43,214 nucleotides of DNA, from positions 1 through 43,214 of the forward strand of contig CALMJY010000275.1 in NCBI GenBank assembly GCA_937864815.1. Reading direction: 5' to 3'. Within the stretch, counting starts at the first letter, position 1; the number at the start of each line of letters is the position of its first letter. A program made the translations under genes and the position numbers. The notes beneath the pieces were generated by a model. The model ran no database searches. It saw nothing but the letters and a program-made list of their open reading frames with translations, and was not told where the DNA came from. The stretch comes from an uncultured Bacteroidota bacterium (GTDB taxonomy: Bacteria; Bacteroidota; Bacteroidia; Bacteroidales; VadinHA17). Positions 34,619-43,214 of this stretch are shown here, piece by piece.

Positions 34619-35913
34619 TTAAGTCATCGTCAAACAGGCTCAAAGTGTTGCTTTCTGCACACGAAATTTCACCAGTTGTAGGATCAGAATGTGCATCAGG
34701 TTGGAATATAATTACTCGATTAGGATATTATCATGATATTACGTTGCTTTATGCAGAATCAAATCAGTTTGATACGAATAATTATAAAAACCAGATATAT
34801 GATTACATCCAAAAAAACGGAAATATACCGGGTATTGAATTTTTTCCGGTTCCACAACCTTTAATCACAAAAAAGATTGCTTCAATTAACCGAAGAATAT
34901 CTAGCAAAAAAACCAGTGTGGGATTATCTTTTCTCTATTTTATGGGAGTTAAATATTGGGAGAAACAAGTCTTTAGGGCTGTAAAAAAATTATTAAAAGA
35001 TAGAGAATACGACTTGGTGCATCACTTTAACCATATTTCTTTTCGGGAACCGGGTTTTCTCTGGAAAATTAATCTTCCATTCGTTTGGGGTCCTACAAGT
35101 GGATTGTCAAGGATTCCATTTCAGTATATAACAGATATGCCACTTAACGAAATATTCTATAATACCCTACGAAACTTTCTCAATTATACTCAGTTTTACC
35201 TTAACAGACGTATCCATCTTGCCATAAAAAAAGCAAGATTAGTATATTATGTCACCTCTGATGATGGTCATTTTTTTTCAAAAAAAAATACATATTCTGA
35301 AAACCTTTTAGATATGGGTGCATATGAGGTTATAGGTGACAAGGTGAAATACCATAATACAAATATAATATCTATTCTCTGGGTTGGAAGATTATACCAC
35401 CTGAAAGCTCTTGATATTTTGTTGAATGCAGTTGGGTCGAGCGAAATATTAAAGAAGATACTTGAAATTAAAATCATTGGTGACGGACCTCAGAAAGAAT
35501 ATTACCAGAAATTGGCTATTAGTTTAACACTGTCTAACATTAAGTGGATTGGCCTTATCTCAAAAGATGATGTATTCAAAGAAATGAGAAACTCCGATGC
35601 ACTGGTTCATACTAGCATAAAAGAAGCAGCCTCTGCAGTTATTTTAGAATCTATTTCGGCAGGTCTTCCGGTAATCTGTCATGATTCATTCGGGATGAAA
35701 TTTGCTATAAATGAGACATGTGGAATTAAAGTACCGTATATTTCCCGGGAAAAAAGTGTGGAAGGCTTCAGGATTGCGCTAGAAAAATTATGTACTGAAC
35801 CGAGTCTTATTGATACTCTGAGCATTGGTGCGGTTAAAAGAGCCAAAGAGCTATCCTGGGATTCAATGGCTGCCAAGATAGCTTCAGACTATATTTCAAT
35901 AATTAACTCTTAG
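34615..35913 (+). CDS. Glycosyltransferase family 4 (GT-B)
   Basis: A 432-residue GT4 enzyme with an N-terminal domain beginning LKVLLSAHEISPVVGSECASG, a loop typical of GT4 enzymes of this branch. LPFVWGPTSGLSRIPFQY is the acceptor-side element. IISILWVGRLYHLKALDILLNA opens the donor domain. KEAASAVILESISAGLPVIC is the E-x7-E block. It is larger than its neighbours because of a long insertion in the first domain. It is coupled to the epimerase gene by a 4 bp overlap. The sugar added is unknown. Confidence 0.88.
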   Translation: MIKSSSNRLKVLLSAHEISPVVGSECASGWNIITRLGYYHDITLLYAESNQFDTNNYKNQIYDYIQKNGNIPGIEFFPVPQPLITKKIASINRRISSKKTSVGLSFLYFMGVKYWEKQVFRAVKKLLKDREYDLVHHFNHISFREPGFLWKINLPFVWGPTSGLSRIPFQYITDMPLNEIFYNTLRNFLNYTQFYLNRRIHLAIKKARLVYYVTSDDGHFFSKKNTYSENLLDMGAYEVIGDKVKYHNTNIISILWVGRLYHLKALDILLNAVGSSEILKKILEIKIIGDGPQKEYYQKLAISLTLSNIKWIGLISKDDVFKEMRNSDALVHTSIKEAASAVILESISAGLPVICHDSFGMKFAINETCGIKVPYISREKSVEGFRIALEKLCTEPSLIDTLSIGAVKRAKELSWDSMAAKIASDYISIINS

Positions 35914-35987
35914 GAGTTATTTTCCAATTATTTGTGTTTTGTTGTGCAGTTGAAAATAGTAAATTTAAAATCGGATAACTTAAATTA

Positions 35988-37205
35988 ATGCGAATTCTGC
36001 TGATCAATAATCATCATTTTATAAAAGGAGGAGCTGATAGGGTATATTTTAATACCATTAAGCTTCTGGAAGAGAATAATCATTCAGTTGCGAATTTTAG
36101 TACCTTGAATTCACTTAATGTTGAGAGTCTGTATACCAGGTACTTTATTCCATTGGATAATTATCGTCATAATGGTATTATTTATAAAATTAAAGGCGTT
36201 AAGAACTACCTCTATAACACCACCTCATATAATAATCTAAAAAGGCTCATAGAGGATTTTCGACCTGATATTGCGCATATACATCTGTTCTATGGAGGTC
36301 TTACTGCCTCAATCCTAAAAGTACTAAAAGAGTATAATATCCCAATTATTCAGACTGTTCATGATTATAGAATTTTATGTCCTGCCAATGCATTCCTCGA
36401 TGGAAAAAATCAGATTTGTGAAAAATGTAAAAACAAATTCTTTTTGCAATGTTCAATCAACAAATGTTTGGAGCAGAATATCTTCTACAGTTCAATACTA
36501 ACAATTGAAGCATATACACGCAAGTATCTTTTAGATCCAATCGAATATATTGATCATTTTATTTTTGTGAGCAAATTCTCCAGGGCTAAGCATATTGAGT
36601 TTGACATAAGGTTCTCCGACAAATCGTCACATCTCTATAATTTTACTTTAATCCCTGATACATATTCAACTGAAAGTTCCAAAAGTTATTTGTTATATTT
36701 TGGCAGATTGTCTGTCGAAAAGGGATTGATAACATTGCTTGAGGCGATGAAAAGGCTGGATATCAAACTTAAAATAGCCGGCACAGGTCCATTACAAAAT
36801 AAAGTTGAGAAATACGTCAGTAATAGTCAAAATGTCGAATATCTTTTCAATAAATCCGGTCAGGAACTTGAAGATTTGATTGCAAATGCATCATTCATTA
36901 TTGTACCATCTGAATGGTATGAAAACAATCCAATGACAATTTTGGAGGCATATGCAAATGGTAAGCCTGTAGTTGGTGCGGCTATTGGAGGTATCCCGGA
37001 AATCATACTAAACAATCAAACAGGATTCATGTTTGAATCAAGAAACATTTTTGACTTGATAAATACACTTGAAAGGGCTATGTCATTATCCAACTCAGAA
37101 TATATTAGTTACTCAAATTCAGCAAGAAAATTTGCTACAGATAATTTCTCACCAAATCAGCATTATCAACAACTGTTGAGGGTTTATACGAATATCCTAA
37201 AGTAA
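35988..37205 (+). CDS. Glycosyltransferase family 4 (GT-B)
   Basis: A 405-residue GT4 enzyme with the usual landmarks: MRILLINNHHFIKGGADRVY as N-terminal loop, IIQTVHDYRILCPANAFLDG with a Cys-rich insertion (CEKCKNKFFLQCSINKC), HFIFVSKFSRAKHIEF, LLYFGRLSVEKGLITLLEAM, and the donor block SEWYENNPMTILEAYANGKPV. The Cys-rich segment, with four Cys in about 18 residues, occurs in a known GT4 subgroup and may bind metal. The stop codon overlaps the start of the acyltransferase by one base (37205). Confidence 0.9.
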   Translation: MRILLINNHHFIKGGADRVYFNTIKLLEENNHSVANFSTLNSLNVESLYTRYFIPLDNYRHNGIIYKIKGVKNYLYNTTSYNNLKRLIEDFRPDIAHIHLFYGGLTASILKVLKEYNIPIIQTVHDYRILCPANAFLDGKNQICEKCKNKFFLQCSINKCLEQNIFYSSILTIEAYTRKYLLDPIEYIDHFIFVSKFSRAKHIEFDIRFSDKSSHLYNFTLIPDTYSTESSKSYLLYFGRLSVEKGLITLLEAMKRLDIKLKIAGTGPLQNKVEKYVSNSQNVEYLFNKSGQELEDLIANASFIIVPSEWYENNPMTILEAYANGKPVVGAAIGGIPEIILNNQTGFMFESRNIFDLINTLERAMSLSNSEYISYSNSARKFATDNFSPNQHYQQLLRVYTNILK

Positions 37206-37915
37206 TGATGAAAAGGTTTGTGTCACTATTAATTATGAAACTGGGCAGATCAAATTATACTCTTGATCCGAATTTAACGTCATTCAGTCTTCTTAAAATC
37301 ATATTAGAGAAATTAATATGTATGGTTAGGGGATTTAGTATAAAATATTTCCTTGGCAATTCCAAAGGAATAATATTCTTAGGCAGAAGTTGCAGGATAA
37401 AACATAAGAGTTATATTAGTCATAGTGGTACCATTACAATTGGTGACAACGTTGAGATAAATGCATTGTCCAGGTCGGGAATAGATATAGGAAAAAACTT
37501 TTCTATCCACAGAAATTCCATAATTGATTGTACGGGTGTCATCAGGTGCCTGGGCGAAGGTCTTAAAATTGGAAACAATGTTGGAATAGCACAGAATTGT
37601 TTTATTCAGGTAAGGGGGATGGTAACGATAGGGAATAATGTAATTTTTGGCCCAGGAGTTTCAATATTTTCTGAGAACCATATTTTCGATGATCCTGATT
37701 TGCCTGTGAATGTTCAGGGAGAAACTAGAAAAGGAGTAACAATAGAAGATGGAGCCTGGATTGGAACCCGCTCTGTCATTCTGGATGGTGTTACTGTGGG
37801 AAGAAACAGTGTTGTTGCCGCAGGAAGCATTGTAAACAAAGATGTACCTCCATACTCAGTTGTTGGGGGTGTCCCTGCAAAACTTATTAAAGACAGAAAA
37901 ATGACTAACGATTGA
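37205..37915 (+). CDS. Left-handed beta-helix (hexapeptide) acyltransferase
   Basis: A 236-residue LbH acyltransferase. Repeats run from about residue 70 to 215: SGTITIGDNVEINALSRSGI, GLKIGNNVGIAQNCFIQVRG, MVTIGNNVIFGPGVSIFSEN with the probable catalytic His in SENHIF, then VTIEDGAWIGTRSVILDGVT and NSVVAAGSIV, ending in SVVGGVPAKLI. It resembles the WcaF/WbbJ O-acetyltransferase group. It is a soluble cytoplasmic enzyme and probably acylates a sugar of the repeat. The acceptor is unknown; the gene runs directly on from a GT4 gene. Confidence 0.88.
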   Translation: MMKRFVSLLIMKLGRSNYTLDPNLTSFSLLKIILEKLICMVRGFSIKYFLGNSKGIIFLGRSCRIKHKSYISHSGTITIGDNVEINALSRSGIDIGKNFSIHRNSIIDCTGVIRCLGEGLKIGNNVGIAQNCFIQVRGMVTIGNNVIFGPGVSIFSENHIFDDPDLPVNVQGETRKGVTIEDGAWIGTRSVILDGVTVGRNSVVAAGSIVNKDVPPYSVVGGVPAKLIKDRKMTND

Positions 37916-37927
37916 TTTTATTTTAGT

Positions 37928-38827
37928 ATGAAGAAAATTTATATTGCCGGCTGCGGAGGGATGCTCGGTGAAGCATTTTATAAAGTTTTTAGAGATGAAT
38001 ATATTTTGAAATGTACTGACAAAGATGTTAATGAAAATTGGCTGACATATCTTGATTTCAGAAATTTTGATTTATATAAAATAGATGTTGAAGATTTTAA
38101 ACCAGATTATCTGTTCCATTTAGGTGCCTATACGGATCTTGAATACTGTGAACTAAATCCAGACGACACTTATCTTACAAATACAATTGCGGTTGAGAAT
38201 GCAGTTTATATTGCTAATAAACTGAACATCCCCCTGTTATATATAAGCACGGCCGGAATTTTTGATGGGAAAAAAGAAATGTATGATGACTGGGATATGC
38301 CAAATCCTCTTGGTGTTTACGCAAGGTCAAAGTATATGGGAGAAAGATTTGTGGTCGAGAATTCTAGACATTATCTGGTATGCAGGGCCGGATGGATGAT
38401 GGGCTCAGGTCCTTCCAAGGATAAGAAGTTCATACAGAAGATCATGAAGCAAATCAAACAGGGGAACAAGACCTTGAACATAGTAAATGACAAAGATGGT
38501 ACTCCCACATATACACATGATTTTGCCACGAATGTGAAACTTCTTATTGAGAAGGAATTATGGGGTTTATATAATATGGTTTGCGGCGGTCAGACTAGTC
38601 GTATTGAAGTAGCAACTGAACTTCTGAAAATACTTAAAATGGAAAAAAATATTAAGATTAATCCGGTAGACTCGGATTACTTTAAAGATATCTATTTTGC
38701 CGAAAGACCACCATGTGAGAGACTTGAAAACAGAAAGCTGAGGTTACGAAATACAAACATAATGAGGGATTGGAAAATTGCTTTGCAGGAATATATTGAA
38801 AACTATTATCAGGGATATTTAGAATAG
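37928..38827 (+). CDS. RmlD-like sugar-nucleotide reductase
   Basis: A 299-residue SDR enzyme of the RmlD substrate-binding family, which reduces NDP-4-keto-6-deoxy sugars (dTDP-L-rhamnose synthesis is the classic case). GCGGMLGEAF (8-17) is the NAD(P) motif. LFHLGAYTDLEYCELNPDDT (62-81) and STAGIFDGKKE (107-117) are typical, and YARSK (131-135) gives the Tyr and Lys. No RmlA, RmlB or RmlC gene is visible, so it may draw on a GDP-linked or UDP-linked keto sugar made here, or on dTDP-sugars from elsewhere in the genome. It precedes a rhamnosyltransferase-like gene by one base. Confidence 0.8.
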   Translation: MKKIYIAGCGGMLGEAFYKVFRDEYILKCTDKDVNENWLTYLDFRNFDLYKIDVEDFKPDYLFHLGAYTDLEYCELNPDDTYLTNTIAVENAVYIANKLNIPLLYISTAGIFDGKKEMYDDWDMPNPLGVYARSKYMGERFVVENSRHYLVCRAGWMMGSGPSKDKKFIQKIMKQIKQGNKTLNIVNDKDGTPTYTHDFATNVKLLIEKELWGLYNMVCGGQTSRIEVATELLKILKMEKNIKINPVDSDYFKDIYFAERPPCERLENRKLRLRNTNIMRDWKIALQEYIENYYQGYLE

Positions 38828-38828
38828 A

Positions 38829-39887
38829 TTGAAAAGAGTAGCTATTATTGGATCTCATGGTCTTTATGCAAATTATGGTGGCTGGGATCAACTTGTAAAA
38901 AATCTGGCAGAAAAAAAATCAGAGGAAATAGAGTATCTTGTTTTTAATTCTTCTGATTCAGCCCAGATAAATAAATCAGTACCATCTGGAGTTATTGTAA
39001 AACGGTTAAAGCTCAGAGCTTCGGGTTTTGAAGGACTGTTCTATGATTTCTTGTCAATCATTTTATGTTATTGGAAGGTAGACACTTTACTATTTCTGGG
39101 TGTGCAAGGCATGCCAATTATCCCTTTTTTGAAATTATTTCGTAAGGTAAAGATTGTTGCTAATGTAGGAGGTATAGAGTGGGAGAGACCAAAATTTGGT
39201 TTCTTTGCGAAGACATATTTAAGAGCATGTTTTAAATTGAGTTTTATTTATTCTGATTATGTTATCCTGGATAATCAGTATTATAAAATCTTTGAGCCTG
39301 AAAAAAATAAAGCCGCAGTCATAGTTATACCATATGGAGGAGAGATAGATAGGACATTGGAAATAGATGATTATTTAATTGATAAGTATCCTTTTCTGAG
39401 ATATGAATATTTTCTTTCTATTAGCAGATCACTGCAAGATAATCAGCTTGATGAGCTATGTGAGAGCTTCTCAAAATCTGAATTTCTTCTTGTTCTGATC
39501 TCAAACCTTACTAATTCTTCCTATGGAATGGAGGTTATGAAGAAATGGGGTAGTTTCAGCAATATTATACTAATTAACGGATTATACAGTAAACCGGAAC
39601 TGGATCTAATCAGGAGAAAATGCAAAGCCTATATTCATACTCATACTCTATGTGGAACGGCACCTTCGTTGGTGGAGATGATAATTTCAGGAGTTCCGAT
39701 TTTTTCGGTTGATCGCCCTCAAAACCGGTATACGCTGAATGATGAAGGTTATTTGTATTCCTCCTTTTCTGATTTGCATAAATTCTTATCTCTGGAATCA
39801 GATTTTAAAAAGTTCATTCCGTCTGAAAATCTAAAAAAACTATATGATTGGAACAGAATAATCAGAGCGTATGAAATGTGTTTTTAA
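38829..39887 (+). CDS. Glycosyltransferase, DUF1972 / rhamnosyltransferase-like
   Basis: A 352-residue GT4-type enzyme whose N-terminus (KRVAIIGSHGLYANYGGWDQ) is the DUF1972 signature shared by rhamnosyl- and galactosyltransferases of polysaccharide loci. KIVANVGGIEWERPKFGFFA is the conserved VDGxEWKRxKW block in a variant form. Near the C-terminus, HTLCGTAPSLVEMIISGVPI is the donor block. The start is TTG at 38829, one base after the RmlD-like stop, chosen because the first strand follows directly. Pairing with an RmlD-like reductase suggests transfer of a 6-deoxyhexose such as rhamnose, by inference. Confidence 0.85.
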   Translation: MKRVAIIGSHGLYANYGGWDQLVKNLAEKKSEEIEYLVFNSSDSAQINKSVPSGVIVKRLKLRASGFEGLFYDFLSIILCYWKVDTLLFLGVQGMPIIPFLKLFRKVKIVANVGGIEWERPKFGFFAKTYLRACFKLSFIYSDYVILDNQYYKIFEPEKNKAAVIVIPYGGEIDRTLEIDDYLIDKYPFLRYEYFLSISRSLQDNQLDELCESFSKSEFLLVLISNLTNSSYGMEVMKKWGSFSNIILINGLYSKPELDLIRRKCKAYIHTHTLCGTAPSLVEMIISGVPIFSVDRPQNRYTLNDEGYLYSSFSDLHKFLSLESDFKKFIPSENLKKLYDWNRIIRAYEMCF

Positions 39888-39931
39888 CTTTCTTCCTCCC
39901 AGATATCCATTTTAAATTCAATTTATAAATA

Positions 39932-42094
39932 ATGATTGTGTCTAGAGACCTGGAATTCAATAAAATAATCGAAAAATATCTCATTAGTCTGGCGGTATTA
40001 CTATATATACTCAGAACTGCAATACCATTCCTTAAATTCCCGTTCCTTGTTTTGTTTTCTATATTGTTGATATATTTCTTAGTTATTTACAGAAATACAT
40101 TAGGTAATTCGGTTTTACAGTTCCTTAAAACATATTACCTGATTTTAATTCTTGCTGCACAATTATTACTGGCTTTTCTGCTGTCATATAAATTGTACCT
40201 TCTGGTTTTCAAAGATCTTGTAAATGCACTAATATTAATTTTAATTGGGTTTATTCTTTTTATTACAACAAAAGACAGGGATGATCTGAAAACAATTACT
40301 AATGCATTGATCAATACTCTGATAGTATTCGGGATACTGATTTCAATAGTCAGAATTGTTGATTTGCTAAATATATTTAGTTCGAGCGAGAAGACTACAG
40401 TTTATCAGGTACCTTATACTATTGAAATTGGAAGCTTGCCAATCGATTATAATTTTGCAATTCTGCCGGTTTTTCTATCCATGATAAGTATATATTTCTT
40501 AATGACAGAGAAAATTACATGGCAGAGAAATATTCTTTTTAATGCTATTTTGATTTTATCTTCGATTAGTATAATATTTTCTGGATCTCGACGTGGGCTA
40601 ATTGTTCTTTTTTTGTTGGTTCTTATCTCTATTTTATCACATCTAAGTTTTATTAACAGGCACAATTACAAGATAAAGCAGATTTCCATAAATACCAGAA
40701 TCTTTGTGATAGGTTTATTCATGTTTGTTACCTGCTGCTTATTTGTAGTGTATAATACATCATATGTATATAAAAACAGGCTTATTGAAAATCTTGGATC
40801 CAAAAACCTTGTCGGAACCAAAGGAGAAATTGCAAATGCCATTGCCCGGTATACTTCGGTTTTTAACAAAAATGCAGATTATGAATCTGTCTATAATATC
40901 ATCTGGACTCCCGGATTTGATCCAAGGGATCCGGACAGCGGATGGGGATCCAGAATGCATAAATCAGTTTATCCGCTTTCGGGTGAAAATGTTTCAATTG
41001 TCCCTGAAGATTCAAAAGGTTATTATATGGATTATACTTCCAATGCGGATACACTAAATGGAAATGCTTATTCCGCATCATGGATATTTAATCATGAATT
41101 TAATGAAAATATGATATTGGATGCTTCAGTTTATTGTTTTGTTTCTGATAGTTGCCAGGCATCTGTAGTAATGATATGTTCACTCGGTGCAATGGGGAAC
41201 CCTGGGGCATTATATGATTTAGAGAAAAAGGGAATTTGGCAAAAACTTAATTTTATTGTCGATGGAAGGAATGGAGGTGCAGGTATTTTATTGTTTTTTT
41301 CACAAAATAGTGTTAAAGATTTTTCAAAGCTGGGAGGATATATAATTTATGCTTATCCGGAAATAAGAATAATTGATAAACGTGATGGTACAATTATTAA
41401 ATCAACAAGTTTAGCTCCTGTCCAAAGTGCAGATCCAATTGTTTTGTCTAAAAATAAATACTCGCTTTTTTATAACAAGGATTCATCTGCTTACAAGTCG
41501 GCCAGAAAAAAAATATATCATTCAGAATTTGGGACTGGTTTCTTATCTCTTCATAGATTTCTAACTAATATAGATTCTATTGACCAGGATCCAATCAGAA
41601 GGTTTACTTCAAAGTTGATTTCAGAGGATACTACATACCGCAATCCTGAGTCACTACTAGATGTAGGTTCGACATCTTTTGATTTAATACTTGGTCGTAC
41701 ATTGCGATGGCAGTTTGCATGGCAGATCTATACTAATGAGTATAATTTTTGGGAAAAGATTTTTGGAGGTGGATTCCGCTTCCTGAATTGGTATGGAAAT
41801 TATTTCTTAAAGGATAAAACTAAAAGCGATTATCCACATAATCCTTTTTTATCAGTTTTGTTATATTCCGGTTTGTTTGGATTATTCTTTTATCTTGTCT
41901 TTCTTGGTAAATTGTTTAAGATAATATTAAAACATTATTACCAACATCCGCTAATTTCACTATTTTTCTTTATTACTTTCTTTTTCTCATTTTTTAGTTC
42001 AGGAAGCCCATTTGATCCGCCTATAATGGGTTTCTTTTCGATACTTATTTTTCATATTTACCATGTTATAAATAAAACGTGCCCGGATGAATGA
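39932..42094 (+). CDS. O-antigen ligase/polymerase superfamily protein with large periplasmic insert
   Basis: A 720-residue protein, far above the usual 400-450. Residues 1-280 contain about nine hydrophobic segments, including GSRRG (218-222), the basic loop typical of WaaL/Wzy proteins. Residues about 290-590 are soluble. Within them, about 325-485 look like a beta-sandwich: GYYMDYTSNAD, ASVYCFVSDSCQASVVMICS, then GIWQKLNFIVDGRNGGAGIL and YPEIRI, reminiscent of a carbohydrate-binding module. The C-terminus returns to the superfamily pattern, FGGGFRFLNW, then PHNPFLSVLLYSGLFGL (635-651) and three more membrane segments. Its likely task is ligation or polymerisation on the periplasmic side; the added domain may hold the glycan. 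The WbpV-like gene overlaps it by 8 bp. Confidence 0.82.
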   Translation: MIVSRDLEFNKIIEKYLISLAVLLYILRTAIPFLKFPFLVLFSILLIYFLVIYRNTLGNSVLQFLKTYYLILILAAQLLLAFLLSYKLYLLVFKDLVNALILILIGFILFITTKDRDDLKTITNALINTLIVFGILISIVRIVDLLNIFSSSEKTTVYQVPYTIEIGSLPIDYNFAILPVFLSMISIYFLMTEKITWQRNILFNAILILSSISIIFSGSRRGLIVLFLLVLISILSHLSFINRHNYKIKQISINTRIFVIGLFMFVTCCLFVVYNTSYVYKNRLIENLGSKNLVGTKGEIANAIARYTSVFNKNADYESVYNIIWTPGFDPRDPDSGWGSRMHKSVYPLSGENVSIVPEDSKGYYMDYTSNADTLNGNAYSASWIFNHEFNENMILDASVYCFVSDSCQASVVMICSLGAMGNPGALYDLEKKGIWQKLNFIVDGRNGGAGILLFFSQNSVKDFSKLGGYIIYAYPEIRIIDKRDGTIIKSTSLAPVQSADPIVLSKNKYSLFYNKDSSAYKSARKKIYHSEFGTGFLSLHRFLTNIDSIDQDPIRRFTSKLISEDTTYRNPESLLDVGSTSFDLILGRTLRWQFAWQIYTNEYNFWEKIFGGGFRFLNWYGNYFLKDKTKSDYPHNPFLSVLLYSGLFGLFFYLVFLGKLFKIILKHYYQHPLISLFFFITFFFSFFSSGSPFDPPIMGFFSILIFHIYHVINKTCPDE

Positions 42095-42980
42095 AATTAA
42101 GATGTCCAAAACTCTTATTACAGGGGCTAATAGTTTCGTAGGCAGCAATTTCATAAGATTTTCCTGCATCAAAAGTATTGACGAAGTATCATTATTTGAG
42201 AATAAACCTGCGGATATCGATTTTTCAAAATACAATATTATTATTCATCTGGTAGCAATTGTTCATCAGTCAGAACAGATTCAGGAAGATGAGTATTTCA
42301 GGATAAACAGGGATCTTTGTTTAAATGTTGCCCAAAGAGCTAAAGATGCCGGGGTAAAACAATTCATATTTCTGAGTACTGTTAAAGTTTATGGTGAGTA
42401 TAATCCGGTTTCCGGCCCATGGAATGAGGATTCAGTTTGTAATCCTGATGACTCCTATGGCAAAAGCAAATATGAAGCAGAAATTGAACTCCGCAAAATG
42501 GAGACTCCTGATTTCACTGTATCCATAATAAGAACACCTCTTGTATATGGTGTCGGGGTAAAAGCTAATATGCTAAGTATCTTAAAACTGGTTGACAGGT
42601 TTCCTGTCCTTCCCCTGGCTAAAGTCAATAACAAGAGGAGTTTCACTTCTGCAGAGAACCTCGTTGCATTCATTGACCGGATTATTGAAAAAAGAGCATC
42701 CGGAATATTTATAGCTATGGATGAAAAACCTCTGTCTACAACTGAACTGGTTAAAATGATCTCAAAATATCTCAACAAGAAAATATGGTTATTCAGGATG
42801 CCTGGTTTTATTGTCAGGATGGGTAAGGCAAGGATACCAAAGATATTTGACCGTTTATACGGCTCATTTGAAATGGATAATAGCAAGACTCTTAAGCTTC
42901 TTGATTTCAGGCCTCCATTGTCTTCCGAGGAAGGCATTCAGAGTATGGTTGAGTCCTATGTAAAAATTAAAAATGCTTAG
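42087..42980 (+). CDS. WbpV-like NDP-sugar reductase/epimerase
   Basis: A 297-residue extended SDR enzyme. TLITGANSFVGSNFI is the Rossmann motif, IIHLVAIVHQSEQIQEDEYF is typical of the WbpV/WbpK branch, LSTVKVYGEYN supplies the Ser or Thr, and YGKSK (124-128) the Tyr-Lys. WbpV-type enzymes reduce the 4-keto product of WbpM to UDP-QuiNAc or UDP-FucNAc. It is followed 33 bp later by the WbpL-like transferase that would use that sugar. The start is ATG at 42087; the ATG at 42102 (MSKTLITG) is a good alternative. UDP-GlcNAc 4-epimerase activity is less likely. Confidence 0.85.
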   Translation: MNEIKMSKTLITGANSFVGSNFIRFSCIKSIDEVSLFENKPADIDFSKYNIIIHLVAIVHQSEQIQEDEYFRINRDLCLNVAQRAKDAGVKQFIFLSTVKVYGEYNPVSGPWNEDSVCNPDDSYGKSKYEAEIELRKMETPDFTVSIIRTPLVYGVGVKANMLSILKLVDRFPVLPLAKVNNKRSFTSAENLVAFIDRIIEKRASGIFIAMDEKPLSTTELVKMISKYLNKKIWLFRMPGFIVRMGKARIPKIFDRLYGSFEMDNSKTLKLLDFRPPLSSEEGIQSMVESYVKIKNA

Positions 42981-43013
42981 GTTTGGTACGCCTATAATCT
43001 GCTTCAGGATTTA

Positions 43014-43214
43014 ATGAGACAGGTATTATATATATCAGCAGGACTTCTTCTGGTCTCGTATATGCTGACTTTTTTAATCAGGAAAATAGCTCTTAAACAT
43101 TCTCTTCTTGATATCCCGAATGAGAGAAGTTCACATGAAATTCCCACACCCAGGGGAGGTGGGATTGCAATAGTGATAAGCTGGTTTTTTGGAATCAGTT
43201 CGTTATGGCATTTT
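43014..43214 (+). CDS. WbpL/WecA-like undecaprenyl-phosphate sugar-1-P transferase (partial, 3' cut off)
   Basis: The first 67 codons of a polytopic prenyl-phosphate sugar transferase run into the window edge. MRQVLYISAGLLLVSYMLTF is the first membrane helix, and IALKHSLLDIPNERSSHEIP with PTPRGGGIAIV is the diagnostic N-terminal block of the WecA/MraY superfamily, WbpL branch. It should load the first sugar phosphate, QuiNAc, FucNAc or GlcNAc, on undecaprenyl phosphate and so start the repeat unit. Position after the WbpV-like gene supports a 6-deoxy-HexNAc. Only the N-terminus can be seen. Confidence 0.88.
   Translation, partial: MRQVLYISAGLLLVSYMLTFLIRKIALKHSLLDIPNERSSHEIPTPRGGGIAIVISWFFGISSLWHF

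Noticed and set aside
42455-42937. Open frame of 160 codons on the - strand
   Set aside because: It is antisense to the WbpV-like gene, whose motifs are clear, and it shows no domain of its own.

Overview
The window is a 43.2 kb surface-polysaccharide (O-antigen or capsule) biosynthesis locus. Every convincing gene lies on the + strand. The organism is probably a member of the Bacteroidota, perhaps Bacteroidales-like. The reasons are the low GC, the near absence of Shine-Dalgarno sequences, several TTG/GTG starts at the edges of conserved domains, a GDP-fucose synthase with the Bacteroidota-type internal insertion, and a wHTH-nucleotidyltransferase regulator of a type seen beside Bacteroidota polysaccharide loci. 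This assignment rests on memory of families, not on a search.

Layout. (1) 1-4.2 kb: a WbpM/CapD/PglF-type UDP-GlcNAc 4,6-dehydratase, a cytidylyltransferase-GHMP kinase fusion, and a dead GDP-mannose 4,6-dehydratase (gmd) with five in-frame TAA codons. (2) 4.2-10.3 kb: a hairpin and regulator, GDP-L-fucose synthase (with a heptamer repeat inside it), a CgeB-like glycosyltransferase, a Wzy-like polymerase, and GT4 and GT2 enzymes. (3) 10.4-13.7 kb: intact gmd and the Wzm/Wzt polysaccharide ABC exporter. (4) 13.7-26.1 kb: an amino-sugar and decoration block with two cupin + DegT-type aminotransferase sets, a second gmd, three methyltransferase domains (one fused to a glycosyltransferase), an ATP-grasp ligase-like protein, more glycosyltransferases and a hexapeptide acyltransferase. 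(5) 26.4-33.6 kb: two GT4 enzymes, a second polymerase/ligase, a broken SGNH esterase, and a tightly coupled trio of a 47-residue membrane peptide, a NoeA-like methyltransferase with kinase-like motifs, and a membrane alkaline-phosphatase-superfamily transferase. (6) 33.7-43.2 kb: an epimerase, three GT4 enzymes, an acyltransferase, an RmlD-like reductase, a 720-residue polymerase/ligase with a large extracytoplasmic insert, a WbpV-like reductase, and the start of a WbpL/WecA-like initiating transferase that runs off the end.

How they fit. The WbpM-like enzyme at the left end and the WbpV/WbpL-like pair at the right end could together make and load the lipid-linked initiating 6-deoxy-HexNAc. 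Gmd feeds Fcl (GDP-L-fucose) and, by inference, a perosamine-synthase-like DegT enzyme (GDP-perosamine, then N-acylated). About ten glycosyltransferases assemble the repeat. Wzm/Wzt with a carbohydrate-binding C-domain implies ABC-type export, yet three Wzy/WaaL-superfamily proteins are present and no Wzx flippase is visible, so the export logic is mixed. No tRNA, rRNA, CRISPR array or insertion sequence was seen.

The most interesting points are the peptide/kinase-methyltransferase-like/transferase trio, the ATP-grasp protein, the MT-GT fusion, the 720-residue polymerase with a jelly-roll-like insert, and the substitution-only decay of gmd.
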